DNA of 64,000 nt from Polydactylus sextarius (taxonomy: Eukaryota > Chordata > Actinopteri > Polynemidae), in NCBI GenBank assembly GCA_016801845.1, contig CM028915.1:5922501-5986500 (forward strand), written 5' to 3'. Position numbers and translations under genes: made by a program. This document shows positions 25,533 through 39,700 of the stretch, piece after piece. The notes beneath the pieces are model-generated. The model was not told the origin of the DNA. It saw only the letters and a list, made by a program, of their open reading frames with translations, and did not search any database. Positions within the stretch are counted from its first letter, which is position 1. Every line of letters starts with the position of its first letter.

Positions 25533-26203
25533 ACCCCCCTCTCCCACCTCCACCAACCTTAGCGCCAGTCTAATGAATCCTGCTTGAAGATGTTTGTGTG
25601 GCTCATCTCCTGAAGACTTACAGCCGCTCTTCCTGCCATTGTTTGGGGTTTTTGTGAGATGCGGTAGCAGTAAAGTCTCTTTGATGACTCCAACTGTCAA
25701 CACTCTGCCGGACTGATGGGTCTCCGTCGACACTTGAGCATTTTGCGCAAACACACTCTTGGTTGATGGCTGAAATGTTCTCATCCAAAGTGCCTCACTG
25801 TATCATGAATACATATGCTTTAGGATGGGAAACCGACATCTGGCAACAGTTGATTTATACAGACCCATTGACCCGTGCACAGTGTTGCTACATTGTCTTT
25901 CATTTACAATACAGAATCAGCGACAGAATAAAATTTGGAGTTTCAACAAACTGTTCAGATGATTTATCAACCTTACTCCTACTGAAAACTGTTTTATTCA
26001 TAGTGGCTGCTGGAAATTGCTGCAGACAGTGATGCTGTCAGCTGTTCAGCTGTGAGTGCTGCTGACAGGGCTGCTGCAGGGAAACAGAGCACAAGGGTGT
26101 GTGAACATTATCTAATTTAGCAGCAACATTATCAACCTTCCTTGCTGAAGCATCCAGATTAGTGTTAGATGAGTTCATCAGTACCTGTATGTTGCTTTGG
26201 ATG

Positions 26204-26229
26204 ATGATGTATAGTTTACTATACATCAT
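26204..26229. repeat. Perfect inverted repeat (12-bp arms, 2-nt spacer)
   Basis: ATGATGTATAGT (26204-26215) is followed by TT and then its exact reverse complement (26218-26229). It would form a tight hairpin or cruciform. No gene is adjacent. Confidence 0.95.
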
Positions 26230-29200
26230 TCTGAATTCTCTTTGTTCAAGGACGATACAGAGGATTGTTGTGATAGTTGTTCAGCCTCTTTTCTTGCTCC
26301 TAAATCAGACAGTAGAGATTCCCCAGTTGGAGATGAGAAGACCCCCTCACAGCTCCAGTGTTATGTAGACCAGATGACTAGAAACATGAGCATTACAGAG
26401 CAGGACCCATAAACTCAACCAGCAATTTTGATGTTTAGCAGCATAGCTGGGGCCCCTCTTAAAAGAACTGGCCTCAGTGTCCGGTACAGCAAGGAGGACA
26501 AGCGTACAGGACATGAGCAGGGAAAATATACACAGCGATTAACACAAAGCAGGCTTGTTTTCTGAGGAAAGAGCTTGAGCTCATCTTTTCAGTTATTTAC
26601 AATAAAGTGTGGGGATGAAACAGCAGCTCATGAAGCAGCACAGAGGGTGTTGTGTCTTCAGACAAAGCCCCTTCATCTCCAGGCCGGGGGTATGATTGTG
26701 GAGGATCAGGGCACAGCGGTTGGACTTGTTAACACTTCTCTTATAGATCACTGCCTGCAGGTTTCACTTTTAGCCAGTGGGCTGGATATGGTTATAAAAT
26801 ATCATTGGTTTATTCTGGATTATGACTCACAGAGATAGATTGTTGATTAATTCTGTGATGCCAACTCACACTCTGTTTACATAAAGTAACACGCAGGGTT
26901 CAGCTTCAGGACAAACCAACACTCTATAAACACCCAATACTAAATATATGCACAGTTGAAGAAAAAAGTGCACATTTAATGCAACACAGGTTTCTTTGTG
27001 TGGCACAGAAGTCAATTGAAAAGGAGGATCAAGGAGGGATAAGGATGAAAAACAATAATAACAGGGATTTAGTGAAAGTAAATGAATGTACAGTCAGTTC
27101 AGCCTCATGTTTAGTCGCTTAATAGCTCTCGCTTTTATATTGTTTATGTCTTTACACTGGAAATTCACAGCATAGCAATCATGTTAAGCAGTGTCAACAC
27201 TATGATATAATAGGCTACATCTTATTATGACATATAATAAGATTTAAGATAAACAACTGTCACTGATCGGTTAATGATGACTAATTATCTAATCAGTAAG
27301 TTTGTGAAAGTACAATGTTTGACTTCCCTTTGATACAATGACTAACTGGAAGCCAGAGTTTACCCAAGTTAAAATTTGATCTCAATGCACGACATCAGCG
27401 CCTTCTGAACTTTACAGTAATGAAAATAAACCGCCTCTTCACAGGACAAAATATTTTCAATGTAACTGGAGTCAATGAAGCCACATAAGAGAACATCTGG
27501 AGCCTGAGCTTCAGCTAAGGTTCTGTTCATGCATTAGTATGAACTCATTATGCCATATCATAAATCTTGCTGCCGCCATGATTGCATATGTGTGTGCTGT
27601 TGTCACCTAAACTCAACCCCGGACTTACATCTGCTCGGGGGCCTTAGATCATGATAGATGTAGGAACATGATTGCTGCAGATGAGAAGAGAGCCCTCGTT
27701 CTTAATCACTGAGCAGCACATGGACATATGAGCGAATCAGAGATGCTTTATTGAGTTTGCCCCTTTTCATTTAACTGCAATTACAAAGAGCACTAACAAG
27801 TAGATAAAGTCTGTTGCTTTTATTAACTAGCAGAACAACAGGGTCAAATTTGATTGCACTTTTTCAGCATACCAAGTCCTTTGTTTCATTTATTTGCTCT
27901 GCTCTTTTGAATGAGCTGGAAGGTTACGTGAGGAAACAGGGCCTTGGAAGATGGTGGATGTTTGAGGGAGTGGAGCCTTGAGAAACAGGAGTTATGCCCG
28001 GATGGCGTGCAGGCAACGCCGGCCACGCAGATTAGAAATGAGAAGAGAGCAAGCAGGCGCTGCCAGCGATAACAGCAGGAAAGATAATAAAGCAGAAGGT
28101 GTTTCCTGTGAGTTTTCCCCTCTAAGCAGTAGTCCACCTCCGTCTAATACTATAGGTTTATTATGGACTAGATGTAGGCCAAAGGCCTGGTTGCCATCTT
28201 GAAGTGATTTTGTTGTGTACTTGTAAATCAAATCAAACTTTGCTAATCTTTGCTTCGGACAGGAATCACAGGAAGGGAGGGGGGTGGCGGTACATACTGT
28301 ACACTCAGATGGACACACACATGCACGTCAAGCTCTCAAGATTCTATTGTGTTTCTATTCTTCACTTCACTCGAGGCAAACAATGGTGTTGGCTCCTCAC
28401 CGGCTCAGATGGCCACTGCCCCTCTCATGATGCTATTAACCATTGTCCTGATGTTCAGCTGCTCTCACTCACAGGATAAACTCATGTGTGAATCAGCTTG
28501 GGCTTCTTCAGATGTCACAGGTGCTCTCAATTTCATCACAAACTAAATGCACAATCACGTTACTTCTAACTCCTGTGAACCCTCCCATCTGAGAGAAATT
28601 TCGCCACTAATAGCATTTGAAATTTTAGCCCTAACTGGAGTGAGCTGAAGAAAGCTTTGTTTGGCAGTGCTGTGTTTCCAAGCTGTTGGTTCCAGTTGAA
28701 AGAGCCGCAAGAACCAAAGCGTGCCCCAGATGACTTTTAATCACACTCACCCAGGCACTGGTTCAGTCATAGAGAGTAGTAGGTCTGTAATTAGATGACA
28801 ATGGGACCCTCTCTGGTGCACTGATGGCTGACGGGTGGCCACAGAATTATTGATCAAAGACGTAAGCACAGGAAGAGTAGGAGGAGCAACAGTCCTGCTA
28901 TAGATGTTTAGCTGTATGAACAACAGGTGACATCAGACGGGCCTGAATCTAGCTCTGGTCTGCTGTGAATAATTATATCTTAAAGAGAATTTGCCACCCA
29001 GGAGAAGCTGTTGGAAGAAAGAAGTCTAAGGCAAAGGTTCTTTGAGATGAAATGAAGCACAACTGGCCATCATTACTCAGTTGTAAGAGAAGTGATGGGA
29101 CAGAGCCAATATTAACAGTACGCTGTTAATACAAGATTATATCCCTGGAACTTACCCTTCATCAGAACCCACTGATTGCTGTCATGCCTGTCAGGTTTTC

Positions 29201-29355
29201 CATTCTTGTTAAGTTTGCAAAGAAACAGCAGCAGATTTACTATTAAAATCCTTTTAAAACAGTTTGGATGTTTGCTTTCAAGCTGAATTAGACAGAATGT
29301 GTTTTTTCAACTGCATTCGACAGCTGAAACGCTAATAGTTTAACTCGTTGGACGA

Positions 29356-29590
29356 GTGTGGTTCAGGAAGTGGAGCAGGATCGTCCTCTAATCAGAGGGT
29401 TGATGGTTTGATTCCTGGTTCTTCCAGTTCACATGTTAAAGTGACCTTCAGCAAAACCCTGAGCCCCAAATTTCCCAATGACTGTTTCATCACAGTGTGA
29501 GTGTGTGTAGGGATTTGCTACATATGGATTAGGTAAGTGCTTTGAGAGGTCACAGAGACTAGAAAAGTGTTACATAAATACAGTCCACCT
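29356..29590 (+). mobile_element. tRNA-derived teleost SINE, degenerate copy
   Basis: The head looks like a tRNA: an A-box-like TGGTTCAGGAAGTGG and a B-box-like GGTTTGATTCC (29405-29415, one change from GGTTCGANTCC). The tail contains GTGCTTTGAGAGGTC, then AGACTAGAAAAGTGTTACAT and AAATACAGTCC. That tail is the well-known 3' end of a common fish SINE, shared with its partner LINE. Several CpG sites have decayed to TpG/CpA, so the copy is old. No flanking target-site duplication was confirmed. Confidence 0.8.
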
Positions 29591-29656
29591 AACATTTTAA
29601 CACAGACTATGGCTGAATTGAATTTATGCTGCATAAGGCAACATGAACGAATAAAG

Positions 29657-30024
29657 CTCATTTTATTTAAAACACATAAACCTGATGGCTCCAAAACAAA
29701 ACAGATATAATATATGTATAACATTTAATAAATGTAATGAGTGACTTGCTATATGTGACCTGTAACGCTTCCTTTGTCTAAGTACCTATGGTTGCAAACT
29801 AATAAGCTAACTAATAAGCTGGTCATGCTAGCACTTTTTTAAAACTCATTTGCTTTAAAACATATAAACCTAATGGTTACATACATAATATACATATAAT
29901 ACATGTATAATAAACAGAATGAGTTATACTTTATTGTCTGCTTGATGTGGCTTGTAACAGTTCCTTATTCTAAATATGTGATGTAGTAAGCTAATTAACC
30001 GGCCACACTAGCAGTTTTTTATCT
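29657..30024. repeat. Diverged tandem duplication (~188-bp unit, two copies)
   Basis: Unit 1 is 29657-29844 and unit 2 is 29845-30024. They share, in order, a CTCATTT start, an AAACAYATAAACCT block, a TA-rich centre with TGTATAA, GTGRCYTGTAACRSTTCCTT, an AAGCTAA block, and GGYCAYRCTAGCASTTTTTT at the end. Divergence is considerable, so the duplication is old. It follows the SINE directly. No function is evident. Confidence 0.75.
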
Positions 30025-33000
30025 GTTTTGCAAAGGCCACTGACCTCTAAAACTCTTTTTTACAGATTAATCATTGTATATAATACTGCTGGCTCATACA
30101 TACACATCACTCCACAGCCACATTTAGATTGCTAAGCCATTGAAAGATCACAATTTAGGGAAGAGTTTTTAGCAAACGCTGAACAGAAGAAACAACTTCC
30201 TCGACTAAGGAATCTATTATTAAAGATGTATTTGCTGCTGGTGACTAATAGCCTTCTTGCAAAAGATTCACCGCAGTCTGAAAAAAGCAATTATATTTGG
30301 TTGTGTGTTATCTGATACTTTAAGGGATTTACTAAATTGTCCACAGTTAAGTATCATTTAACTGCTATAAATTCCACTTTGAATTATATCAACATGATCT
30401 TTGACCTGTCTGCCAAAACCCCATCAGTTACTTCTTGTTCCACGGTCAAACACAGGCAGAATGTGTGAAATGCAGTAGCTCATTCAAGTATGAATAATCC
30501 AGTGTTGGTCTGTGCTGCAGCATATGTGTGTTAGTGGCGTGTAAAGAAACTCTGAACCCAGATGGTGAGGTGGAAGAGGTCCAGCTGCAGCTCGATGGGG
30601 GGAGGTATCGCTGCTCCTCCTGCTTCAGATACTGTATCTCAGTGATGTCATGGGAGATGCTGTGACGGTCAGACCAGGATGCTTTCATCACTTCTGAGAG
30701 GAGGTGAAAATATTGTAGGTTGTAGATAACTGAGTGGGGGAGAAAAATAAATATGCACAAAGGTACAATCTGTCAGCTCCCTGATTCATTTATCAACCTC
30801 TGGGTTATAAAAGTTTAATATTTTACATTTGTTCCCACATTCTGCTTTGCTTTTATCTGTATAATTTCCAGAGCTGTGTGTAAAATGATACCTCCAAATA
30901 AACTGTATCCTCTGAGACATGATACTGTGTGTCTGGTGGTTGTGCTTTGAGGTAAATAGCTGAGCTCTCAAGCCTGATGACTGGTTGTGGAGGATCTCAT
31001 CAGCCTTGCCGTAAAGACACAGGGGCCCCTCAGGAAGTCATAGGAACCAGAAATCCACTCAGTGTGACGACAGGAGCAGCCTGTACAGCCACTCATGCTG
31101 TTGAACTGATTACTCTTCTGTTTAGAGCACCATCTTATAGTTTCACATTACAGCAACCCCCTGTAGACAGGATTTCCTTACAATAAAAGTTGTGCACACT
31201 CACAACGTACAACTGAGAAAACAGCAGTGACCTTTCTCAAGGTCCAGATAAAATGAGACTGTGCACTCCTGATTCACACCATGACTAATCCTGTGTTTTT
31301 CATGACGGGAGCTAATAATCAAGAAACGCAGACTGTTTCCTGAGAGAGCTGCAACACAAAGATGCAACATCTCACGTGAAAAAGGCTTCTGAAGCGTTCC
31401 ACCCTTCACTGCCCACTTCACTGTGGGACATCAAAAACCATAAACCGTATCCCACCTCATACATGCACTTCAGCTCTCAGTGCTTCTCATGTTGGCACAG
31501 TTACCTCATTATTTCCCCTGCTTTTTTGCTGATGCTCTCTGTCTGCACAACTCATACCCATGGATTAAAGACAGTGGTTTCTTCTTTTTCTGCTTTTATG
31601 TGGGAAAACCAAGGGGTGAAAATGACCAGCCTTTTGTTCAAGTGTATTGGGACTATTACTCAGACATAATGTAATGTGTTTTGCTCATGAATCAGACTCA
31701 CGGACTAGTGTTTTACACACCCTTTTCCCTTTGTTGTCCTTAAGGTACAAAAAAACTGAAATGTGTAATGTCCTGTGTCCACAGTAAACCAGAATTTGGA
31801 AGCAGACAATGTTGTAATAGCTAACAAGGATAATCTTTATTTTTCAGCATTTATGTAAATATTTGTAAATATAAACTTTGTTTTCAGATCCACTTCATCA
31901 GCAGGCATTGTTCTATGTTGAAAATACTGTATCTGAATCAGTAAAACTAGATATTAGCATGATCAGAATCTAAAATCTATTGTTTAAATGTTGCAGATTT
32001 GTTTTCTGTCAATCATATAACTGTGTCAACTGTGGTTAAAAGAGGCACAAAGCACCACACAGGTTTCTAGCTGCTGTAATGACACCTCAGTCTCACCTTC
32101 TCCCTGCTGTGTATCTCTTCTCTTCCTCTCCCCCGTTTTCTCCTTATGAAAACAGGAAGAGGGTGTGTTTGGAGAACCAGAGCCCGGGGAGTCAAGCCGT
32201 TCACCAGTGACTGACCGTAGTCTTTGTGTGTGTGTGTGTGCGCATGCCAGGATAATTGCTTTCAGGGAGCCCCTGAATGCCTTACCCTTGTTTCCTCGGC
32301 TCTTCAGAGATCTGCAGTATTTGCTTTGGGCATTGTGCCCCTAAGGCAACATCTTAAGCCTTGTGTATATGGCATGCTATCTGAAACATGCCACTGCATG
32401 CAGGCCTCGCACATGTGACCATATTAACAACCCTCGTTTGAACACCATCTGCATGCTCACATGGACATTTTTCACTCGTTAGACACCATTTACCACATTA
32501 GACCCTCTCTTTGAGTTTCATCCTCTGTACGAGGCTCAGTGAGGGCTCTTCCTGCAGTACAGCAGGGGCTCCTGGAACTGTTGAGATGCACAGGAATGCA
32601 AGCGTAGCATTGCAGGCGGAGTACCAGCCTGTTGAGGCTCCAGTCCGGTGGGAATTAAAGGTGAGCTGTGCCTCGCCCGTTCCCTTCCCAGCAGGAGCTG
32701 TCATGCCGACTGTGGCGTCCCGCCGCTGAGCCACACTCCCATTGGGTGTAGGTCAGGGGGCCAGTGTGAGGTCACACCACCGGCTTTTTCAGTTTTTACC
32801 GAGCTTGCTCTCCAACAGTTAGCATACATGGGATCTGACAACCCAAGCCTGAGCAACAAAAGAAAAGAGGCTGAGGCGAGCGTTCCCAGTACGTGCAGTG
32901 CTGCTGAACCAAATCAGTCAGGTCTTTTGAGCTCAATGTGGAAAGTTTTTATCTGTAATATTTGTGTTCCTGATTCTGAGCTATTTAGCTACAAATATAT

Positions 33001-36000
33001 TACATCTGTGAGTTGGTGAAAAGTTTCACAACATTCTCTGCAAATGTTTTATCATGGGAAATTAACTTTAGACCAACAGCATTGTGCAATTAAATGACCT
33101 AGCTTGTTAGCTAATAGCATGCTGGTGGTCTGATAAGATGTTTCTCTGTGAGAAGTCAACAGGTTTCCCTCCTTTTCAGTGCTTGTTAAGAGTGGAATTT
33201 AATGGGCGTGTCTGTGAACAATTCAGGTCAGACTGATGCTGAAAAGGAATGAAAGATATGTCTCCTTATATCGTGTATGACAAGGAGAAATTTATACAGA
33301 ATATGAGGAGTCAGTGTGTAAGATGAAGACATATTGAGGTTTGATGTGTTCTCCAGTGATGTCAGATTTGTGATCACCCTCACCCTATCCACAAGTTCCC
33401 TTCAAACTTCATTCAACATTTCACATACAAATTTTGTGCTTCTTGCATTTTGTATGTAACTTAACACTTGGTATCCAGCTGTAGTGAGAATGTAGAGAGT
33501 TGATCTGCAGGGGCAGCTGGCCGTAACTTCAGAGGCTCTTAGTAACGACAGACAGCAGCTGGATGGCAGAGAGGAAATCTCAGCGTCTGCCTTGGAGACT
33601 CTCTGTATCTGATCTACAAATGAGACGAACAATAACAGTAGCAGCAGCCAGGCTATTAACAGAACTGTCCCTGCTGTGGTCAAGTGGTGCCTGCTCCTCC
33701 TGTACTATATTCACACTTACAATGTAATGCTGTAATCCTTCCTGTGAAATTTATTATCATGACTATAAATCTTTCCGAGCCTGCCTCGCATTTCCCCCTT
33801 CAGCATCACAGCTGGGAAGACACCAGTTCCTCCTTCCTTTTTCCCCAAGCCACTAAAAGCAAAATGTTTCTCTAATTTCTCTGTTGCCAAGTTTTGACCC
33901 ACACGAAACTGTGCAAATGTTCTTGCCAGAAGGTAAACTGACTGTAATCAAGAAGCTGAGGGTGATGTAAGTCTGGCTGGTTTTATTGCTGCTGTACATG
34001 CAGATGGTAATTAACCCAAGATCCAAATCTGATCAAATTTAATCCTGCCTCACTAAGAGCCAGGACCAATCTAGACATGCTAGCAGCCTGGTTACACACT
34101 TTGGCTGAGACTGAAACTGCATGGATCATGTTGAGATATTATATGTTGATATTCTTGGTCACCTGAGGGTGAATCCTCTTCAGTTACCTCATCCCTTGAC
34201 TCCTCCTCTTCTGCCACCACAGGGTTGATATTTGAGGTTTGTGGTAAGATATTGCAACAATTATTCACACCCAACAGGATGAACTGTGAAAACTGATGGT
34301 TTTTCATCAAGAACAAACATCAGGTCGATTTTTAGTTCATTTGTTCTTTGGTTTAAAACAAAATGTTCCCATCAGCCTCAGCTGTGCTTTGTGTTTAGTG
34401 TTAATGTGCAAATGTTAATGTGCTAACAAGCCAAACTTAGATGGTGAACATTATCAGTATGTTAGTGTTGTCACTATATTCATATTGTGTATTAACATAG
34501 CATTTAGCACAAGCCTGAATCTACACACAGGCTGTGCTTCAAGACTTTTTTATGAATATAATTAATTCTTTAATTGGTCAACTGGCTTGTGTTTTGTGGC
34601 TGTTTCCACCTTTTATTGATCATCATTTAGACACTCCCTCTAGGTCATAGGTCAAACCTGAGTAATGAAATCTATAGCCCGTAGTGATTGCAGCGTAGAC
34701 CTGTTGACCTGGGCATTGTCTAAGTCAGCCTCAGGTTCAATAGCCTGACAGGTTGAGGTGAGTACGGTCAGTGGTGCTCTGTCACTTACTGCTCTCTGAG
34801 GAATGTTACATCCGTATGCAGGCATGCCTGGAAGGGGCCCTTAAAAGCAAAAGAGTCTAAAGTCAAAGTGTGACATAAATTTTACTAAATTCCTTCCTCT
34901 GATGTAGTGGCTGTAGTTGTACTACACAGGAATTTGTGTTAAAACAATGCATTACAGCTTTACTGTGAGTAACCTGCAGCATACCTGCAGAAACACAGTA
35001 ATATCGTCTGATTTATACAGTGTTGAAGGAATAAGCATAAAAGTAAAGTGTTTGTCTTTCTTTTGCATGCAAGCACAATTTATCACTGCTGGGGTTTTCT
35101 TATTGGGAGGAAGGTTCCTCCAGTCCAGAGACAGCAATATACATAATCGCCTGAGCAGCTGAGAGGTTTACTGCTCATTCACTTGTTAAATGAAATCTTT
35201 CCTGTTTGATGTTCTAAAACCACTGAGTTTTCTCCCTATTTCAAAATTAATGGCACTTTACGGTTGCCAATACAGGAGTAAAGTTCATTTTCAGGCAAGT
35301 GCACAGTATTTCTGACATCTATCCATAAATAATATGCAACACAATGGACTATAGCTATATCATAATTTCTCAGACTCAGTCGTTCTCAGTGTTGCCCTTC
35401 AGTTGACCAGCTGACCACAGGAGAGTTCAGTCTCCAGACCCTGTGCGGTTTCCTTTGCCGGCCTGGGGAGGATATTTCACTACCTCCTGTTTACACTTTA
35501 CACTGGAGGCCAAAGAAAGTGATAGGGTCTGGGGAGAAAAAATGCCTCCATACAGCAGGGGGCACACACAGCGGACTGTTTTTAGACTGGAGTCATCCTG
35601 CTATTGTGGGTGCTTTAGCCAAGAGTGGTACTAAAGTCCACAGGGGGAAAAGCCCACTGTGCCCACACAAGGCAATCAACGCGTGCATACAACAGCTAAT
35701 AAAAGAATCTGTCAGCAAAGGAGAAACAATAACTACTTTGACCTCTATTAGCCTAGATGCAAACTGCTTTACAATTAAGCATCAGTGTTTCAGTGTAGAT
35801 GTAGTATTGTTTAATCCAAGATGACTAATCAGAGTATTAAAGATTTAGATCTATATTAAAGAAACTGAGATAACAGTTACTTGGAGATCTGGCAAATTAC
35901 ACTTATCCTTGGCTGAAGTTCCTGCATTGTTTATTGTCTGTGGTTACATTGACTTCCAAATCTGAATGAGTGAATCATCTTACCCTAAATAAGCACCAAC

Positions 36001-36499
36001 CATGAGGGTTTATCAGGCAATGTAGTCCAGAATGGAGGCACAGGGTGTGGACCTGTTGTGACCTTGTTTCTGTCTGAGAAGCTGGTCTCAACTGGGGAGA
36101 CAGGTTTGACCAGTGTCCTTCTCTTTGCTCCGAGGAGGTCCATCTGATGGATGGGCTCTAATCAGCAGCAGACAGACCTGCCACAGGAAACATCTCCCCA
36201 TCACGTTTACGGAAACCAGCACTTCTCCAGAGACTCGCTGATAGCCACAGAGGGAGAGGGGGGAGGTAGGCGAAAAACAATTGGATTCTCCCTAATTTTC
36301 TGCAAAGAAAATCAACTGACTGTCCACTTTTCACTTACCATAATATGATTTACAGGCATGCTGCCAAATGGCACCTCAAAACAATACAGTAGTCTGGAGC
36401 TTGATTACCTTTGAAACCATTGCCAAAGAATTATTTTGGGAATACAAGACTTGTTGATTTCCCACTGTATTCTGTGTACAATTCCTAAAACCCTTTAGT

Positions 36500-36770
36500 C
36501 ACTCGCATGTGGTAAATACGTTAGCTTAGCTTAGCATCAACACAAGAAACAGCGTTAGTTATCTTATGTGACATTGTAACCAGTGCGCTTTTGAACCTCT
36601 GAATACAGATTGTCCTACTTTAGGGCAGATCTACACCAACTATTTCTCCCTGTTACTAGTCTTTAGGCTAAGCTAACTAGCTGTTGGTTGTAGATACATA
36701 TTGATCACCTTCCCATCGAACTCTCAGTAGGAAAGCAAATAAGCATATCTCCCAAAAAATCTGTTATTCA
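36500..36770 (-). repeat. Interspersed fish repeat remnant (minus orientation)
   Basis: Contains CTATTTCTCCCTGTTACTAG, then TCTTTAGGCTAAGCTAACTA, then AACTCTCAGTAGGAAAGCAA and ATAAGCATATCTCCCAAAA in the order seen in a very common percomorph non-coding repeat. The left part also carries GTTAGCTTAGCTTAGCATC. A second copy in the opposite orientation is at 52443-52565. The class (MITE-like or SINE-like) is not resolved. Confidence 0.6.
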
Positions 36771-39700
36771 TTTGAATCTGATAAAGGTGATGCAAATATA
36801 AAACCAAACAAAGGTCCATAACAGATGTTATTTGAGCAGGTTAATGGATTCTGATGCATTATGCAGGGAGGATGTTAAAGCCAAGATAAGGATCAGTGAG
36901 ACAATTAAACCTTTTTAAAGAAACTTGTCCAACATGTATGTACATAAACCTTTAATAGAAGTTTCCTGCCTCAGTTCACACCACATTTGCTTGCTAGTGT
37001 CACAAAGTGGTAACCGTGTTATTCTGTGTAACTTTAAATCAGGGGTTAAGTGTATTTTTCCTGCTAACTCCTCTCCTCTCTATGTGTAGGAAGCGTCTGT
37101 CAGACTTTGTTATGTTCTTTGTGTTCTGGCCAAAGGGCTTTTCTACCTCTGACAGGTGAGGCTTGTCTCCTGCGAGACAAATCTTCCCAAAAAAATCCCC
37201 CTCCCTTGCGTGTCGGGATGAGCAAGACAAAATAGTCGCCATTCGCTGTGTATGAATAGATCGATCCGTCTGCCATGTTGGAATGCTGAGAGCTGTTTGC
37301 CTTTCAGGCTCGTGAAAGCTTGTCACTCCATATTGCGGTGGCAGAGATTATCCCTGAAAAGAGCCTCGGTGTCCTTCTTTCTCTTTGTTCCTCTCAAAGT
37401 CTCTGACCTTGATCTTGCTGTCAAGCAGCCTCCTGCCCTCTGCATGGACCCATGTAGTCACATTTACACAGATGTGAGGGGGTGGATCTCCTGCCCTCTA
37501 ATTATGGTGGTCTCTGTGTGACCGCAATCAAAAGATTTCCAGTTTGATCATTAATCACAGATTCATTTTGTAATAAGATGGTTTGTTGAATCAGATTTCA
37601 CCTGTATCTCGTTCAACATTATTTTTTAATCATGTGTGTAAAGTTAAAGGTCTTTACAGGCTCATGAAAAGATGGTAAGAGAGCAGGTTTAGTCTTGTCC
37701 TCTCTAATCCTAAGGCCCCTCAGGGTTGCACCCACCTCAACCTTATGTAAAAAAACAACACAGTTTCCATGATACTCAATGAAAACAGACACAAAGACCC
37801 CTTCAGGTTCTGCTCAATTTACAAATGAAACACCTCAAACGTCAACTGACATTGACGTGAAACGTAAGGTCTGATCTTTCAGGAGGAACCTGTAGAGCAA
37901 GGGTCATGCACAAGGGCACCCCTGGTTGATGGCGGTGTACCACCCAAAACAAAGACCAACAAAGGCAGGAAGGGCTGAGCCAGTGAACCCTACACCCAGG
38001 CCAAACCATCACATCTATCGCATGCATGGAGTGTCAGTAGAGTATGATGGGTAGCGCAGACTGTTTTTCCTGTTTTATTATTCTCTCTACAAGGATTCCC
38101 CCTAAGTCTGCAGCACAGTGTAAACACTCTCAACTCTGGGCTTCTGATGCAGCCATTTAGACATCAAAAATGTTAAAGTGTGAACACGCAGACATGGAAG
38201 GTTACCTCATGGGTGGAAGCGGCCATTGTTGTACATTTTGTTGGTTCTGGGTTTAAGCCACACTAATGATGTGAAACTGTGGGATGGCAGTAAGTCATTC
38301 ATTAGGTGTGTTCACAAGTTTGGGAAATTTTATTTTTTCATGGTCCCAAGAGAATGATTCAAGTTGCGATGGTATCATAAAGTTTAAAATCTAAACACTG
38401 TCATCATGGCTGTTTACTCCAGTCTTACGAGTTCACCAGCACAGTATGACACAATACGTGATTAGCTGCAGTGAAAGTGAAACTCCACAGTGTTGATGAA
38501 CGGAGCGTGCCTGGCTGTCACAGTTGGACAGGAAAGATCATATTTCGAAATGGTTCTTCCAGATTGTTCGACTGTATTATGAACATATGGAAACCATGCA
38601 TATAATGACGTAGCTGCAGAGATTTTTCAGAGGGCATGAGATCAAATCATATTTCATATCCAGGGAAGAATTTGCCATAGCTATTGCACTCCCTCCTTAC
38701 ACTGCACTATACATACTCCTAATTCATGTGCAGTATCATATTTTGGTACTGTATATGGATTTTTACCATGTATATGGAAGGTTGTCTCTTGTGATGAGTG
38801 ATGTTAAACTAAATGCTAAGAGTGTTTTTATGGTGGTTAGCAGTAGATTAAAGGAGGGACAGTTTGGGGGCAGGAGTGATGTGGTCGGCAGCTGTCTGTT
38901 TCTGCTACATCATAGCTGGATGGGTGTAAGGTGCAAAGGTTTGGCTTCATAAGGGATTGAGCTGCCTGCCAGTACATATGTTGGCATCATGGTCACCCTA
39001 ACACCCAAGAGCCCTGTTTGTAAGAAACAGTCATAGAACATCCTGGCAACTCAAAGGATTTGACTACATACTGTATAATGAGTGTGGATCCAAATAATGA
39101 ACTTTATCCTCAGCTTCTTCTCTGTCTTCTACCACCTGTGCTTTGCCATCTAAATAAAAGAAAAAGGTGTGCTTTCAAGGTCAGGAATGTCTTCTCTGTT
39201 CATTAATAATGCAAGAGGTCTTATTGAATCCCTCAGCTGTGTTTTGAAGCCCTCAATTCTTGTGCGAGATGAAGTGCAACAACATGTGCTGAGTGGCGAG
39301 TATGTGGATCAACCCATTTTGGAGGCTGAAATAGTGCAGGGCTTTATCCAAATATTTTCTTAGAGTCCCAGCTTCTTTTTGGAGGCAGTTAGCCATCCCA
39401 CACGCGAGGCTCAGAAGAGTGACACATGGCTTTGACATTGACTTTAGACCTGTTTTGGGATCGTTAAAGGCCAATTTGTCAGCATTCAGCACGAGGCAGA
39501 CAGTGAGATGTGTTTCAAGGGGCCTAACATCTGGACCTTTTGTGTTTTAACAGTGTCCTGCTTCCTCTTTTAGAAACCTGAAGTACGTGTGTAATGGGAA
39601 GGCCACGTTCCACAGCCAGTTGGTCTCGTTTCATTCAAACAAAACCTCTCCCCGCTGGCCCAGTCCTCGCCTATACACACGCTCCCTTCTTTCTTCTAGT

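Larger units (their letters stand above)
20218..29355. other. Gene-free intergenic DNA with GC-richer patches
   Basis: No supportable coding exon or RNA gene. Short frames here lack splice context and family resemblance. Patches at about 21.8-22.5, 23.95-24.7 and 25.05-25.75 kb are GC-richer and free of simple repeats, unlike the AT-rich DNA around them. That is the usual look of conserved regulatory elements, but conservation cannot be tested here. A CCG run lies at 25509-25532 and a perfect inverted repeat at 26204-26229. Confidence 0.45.
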
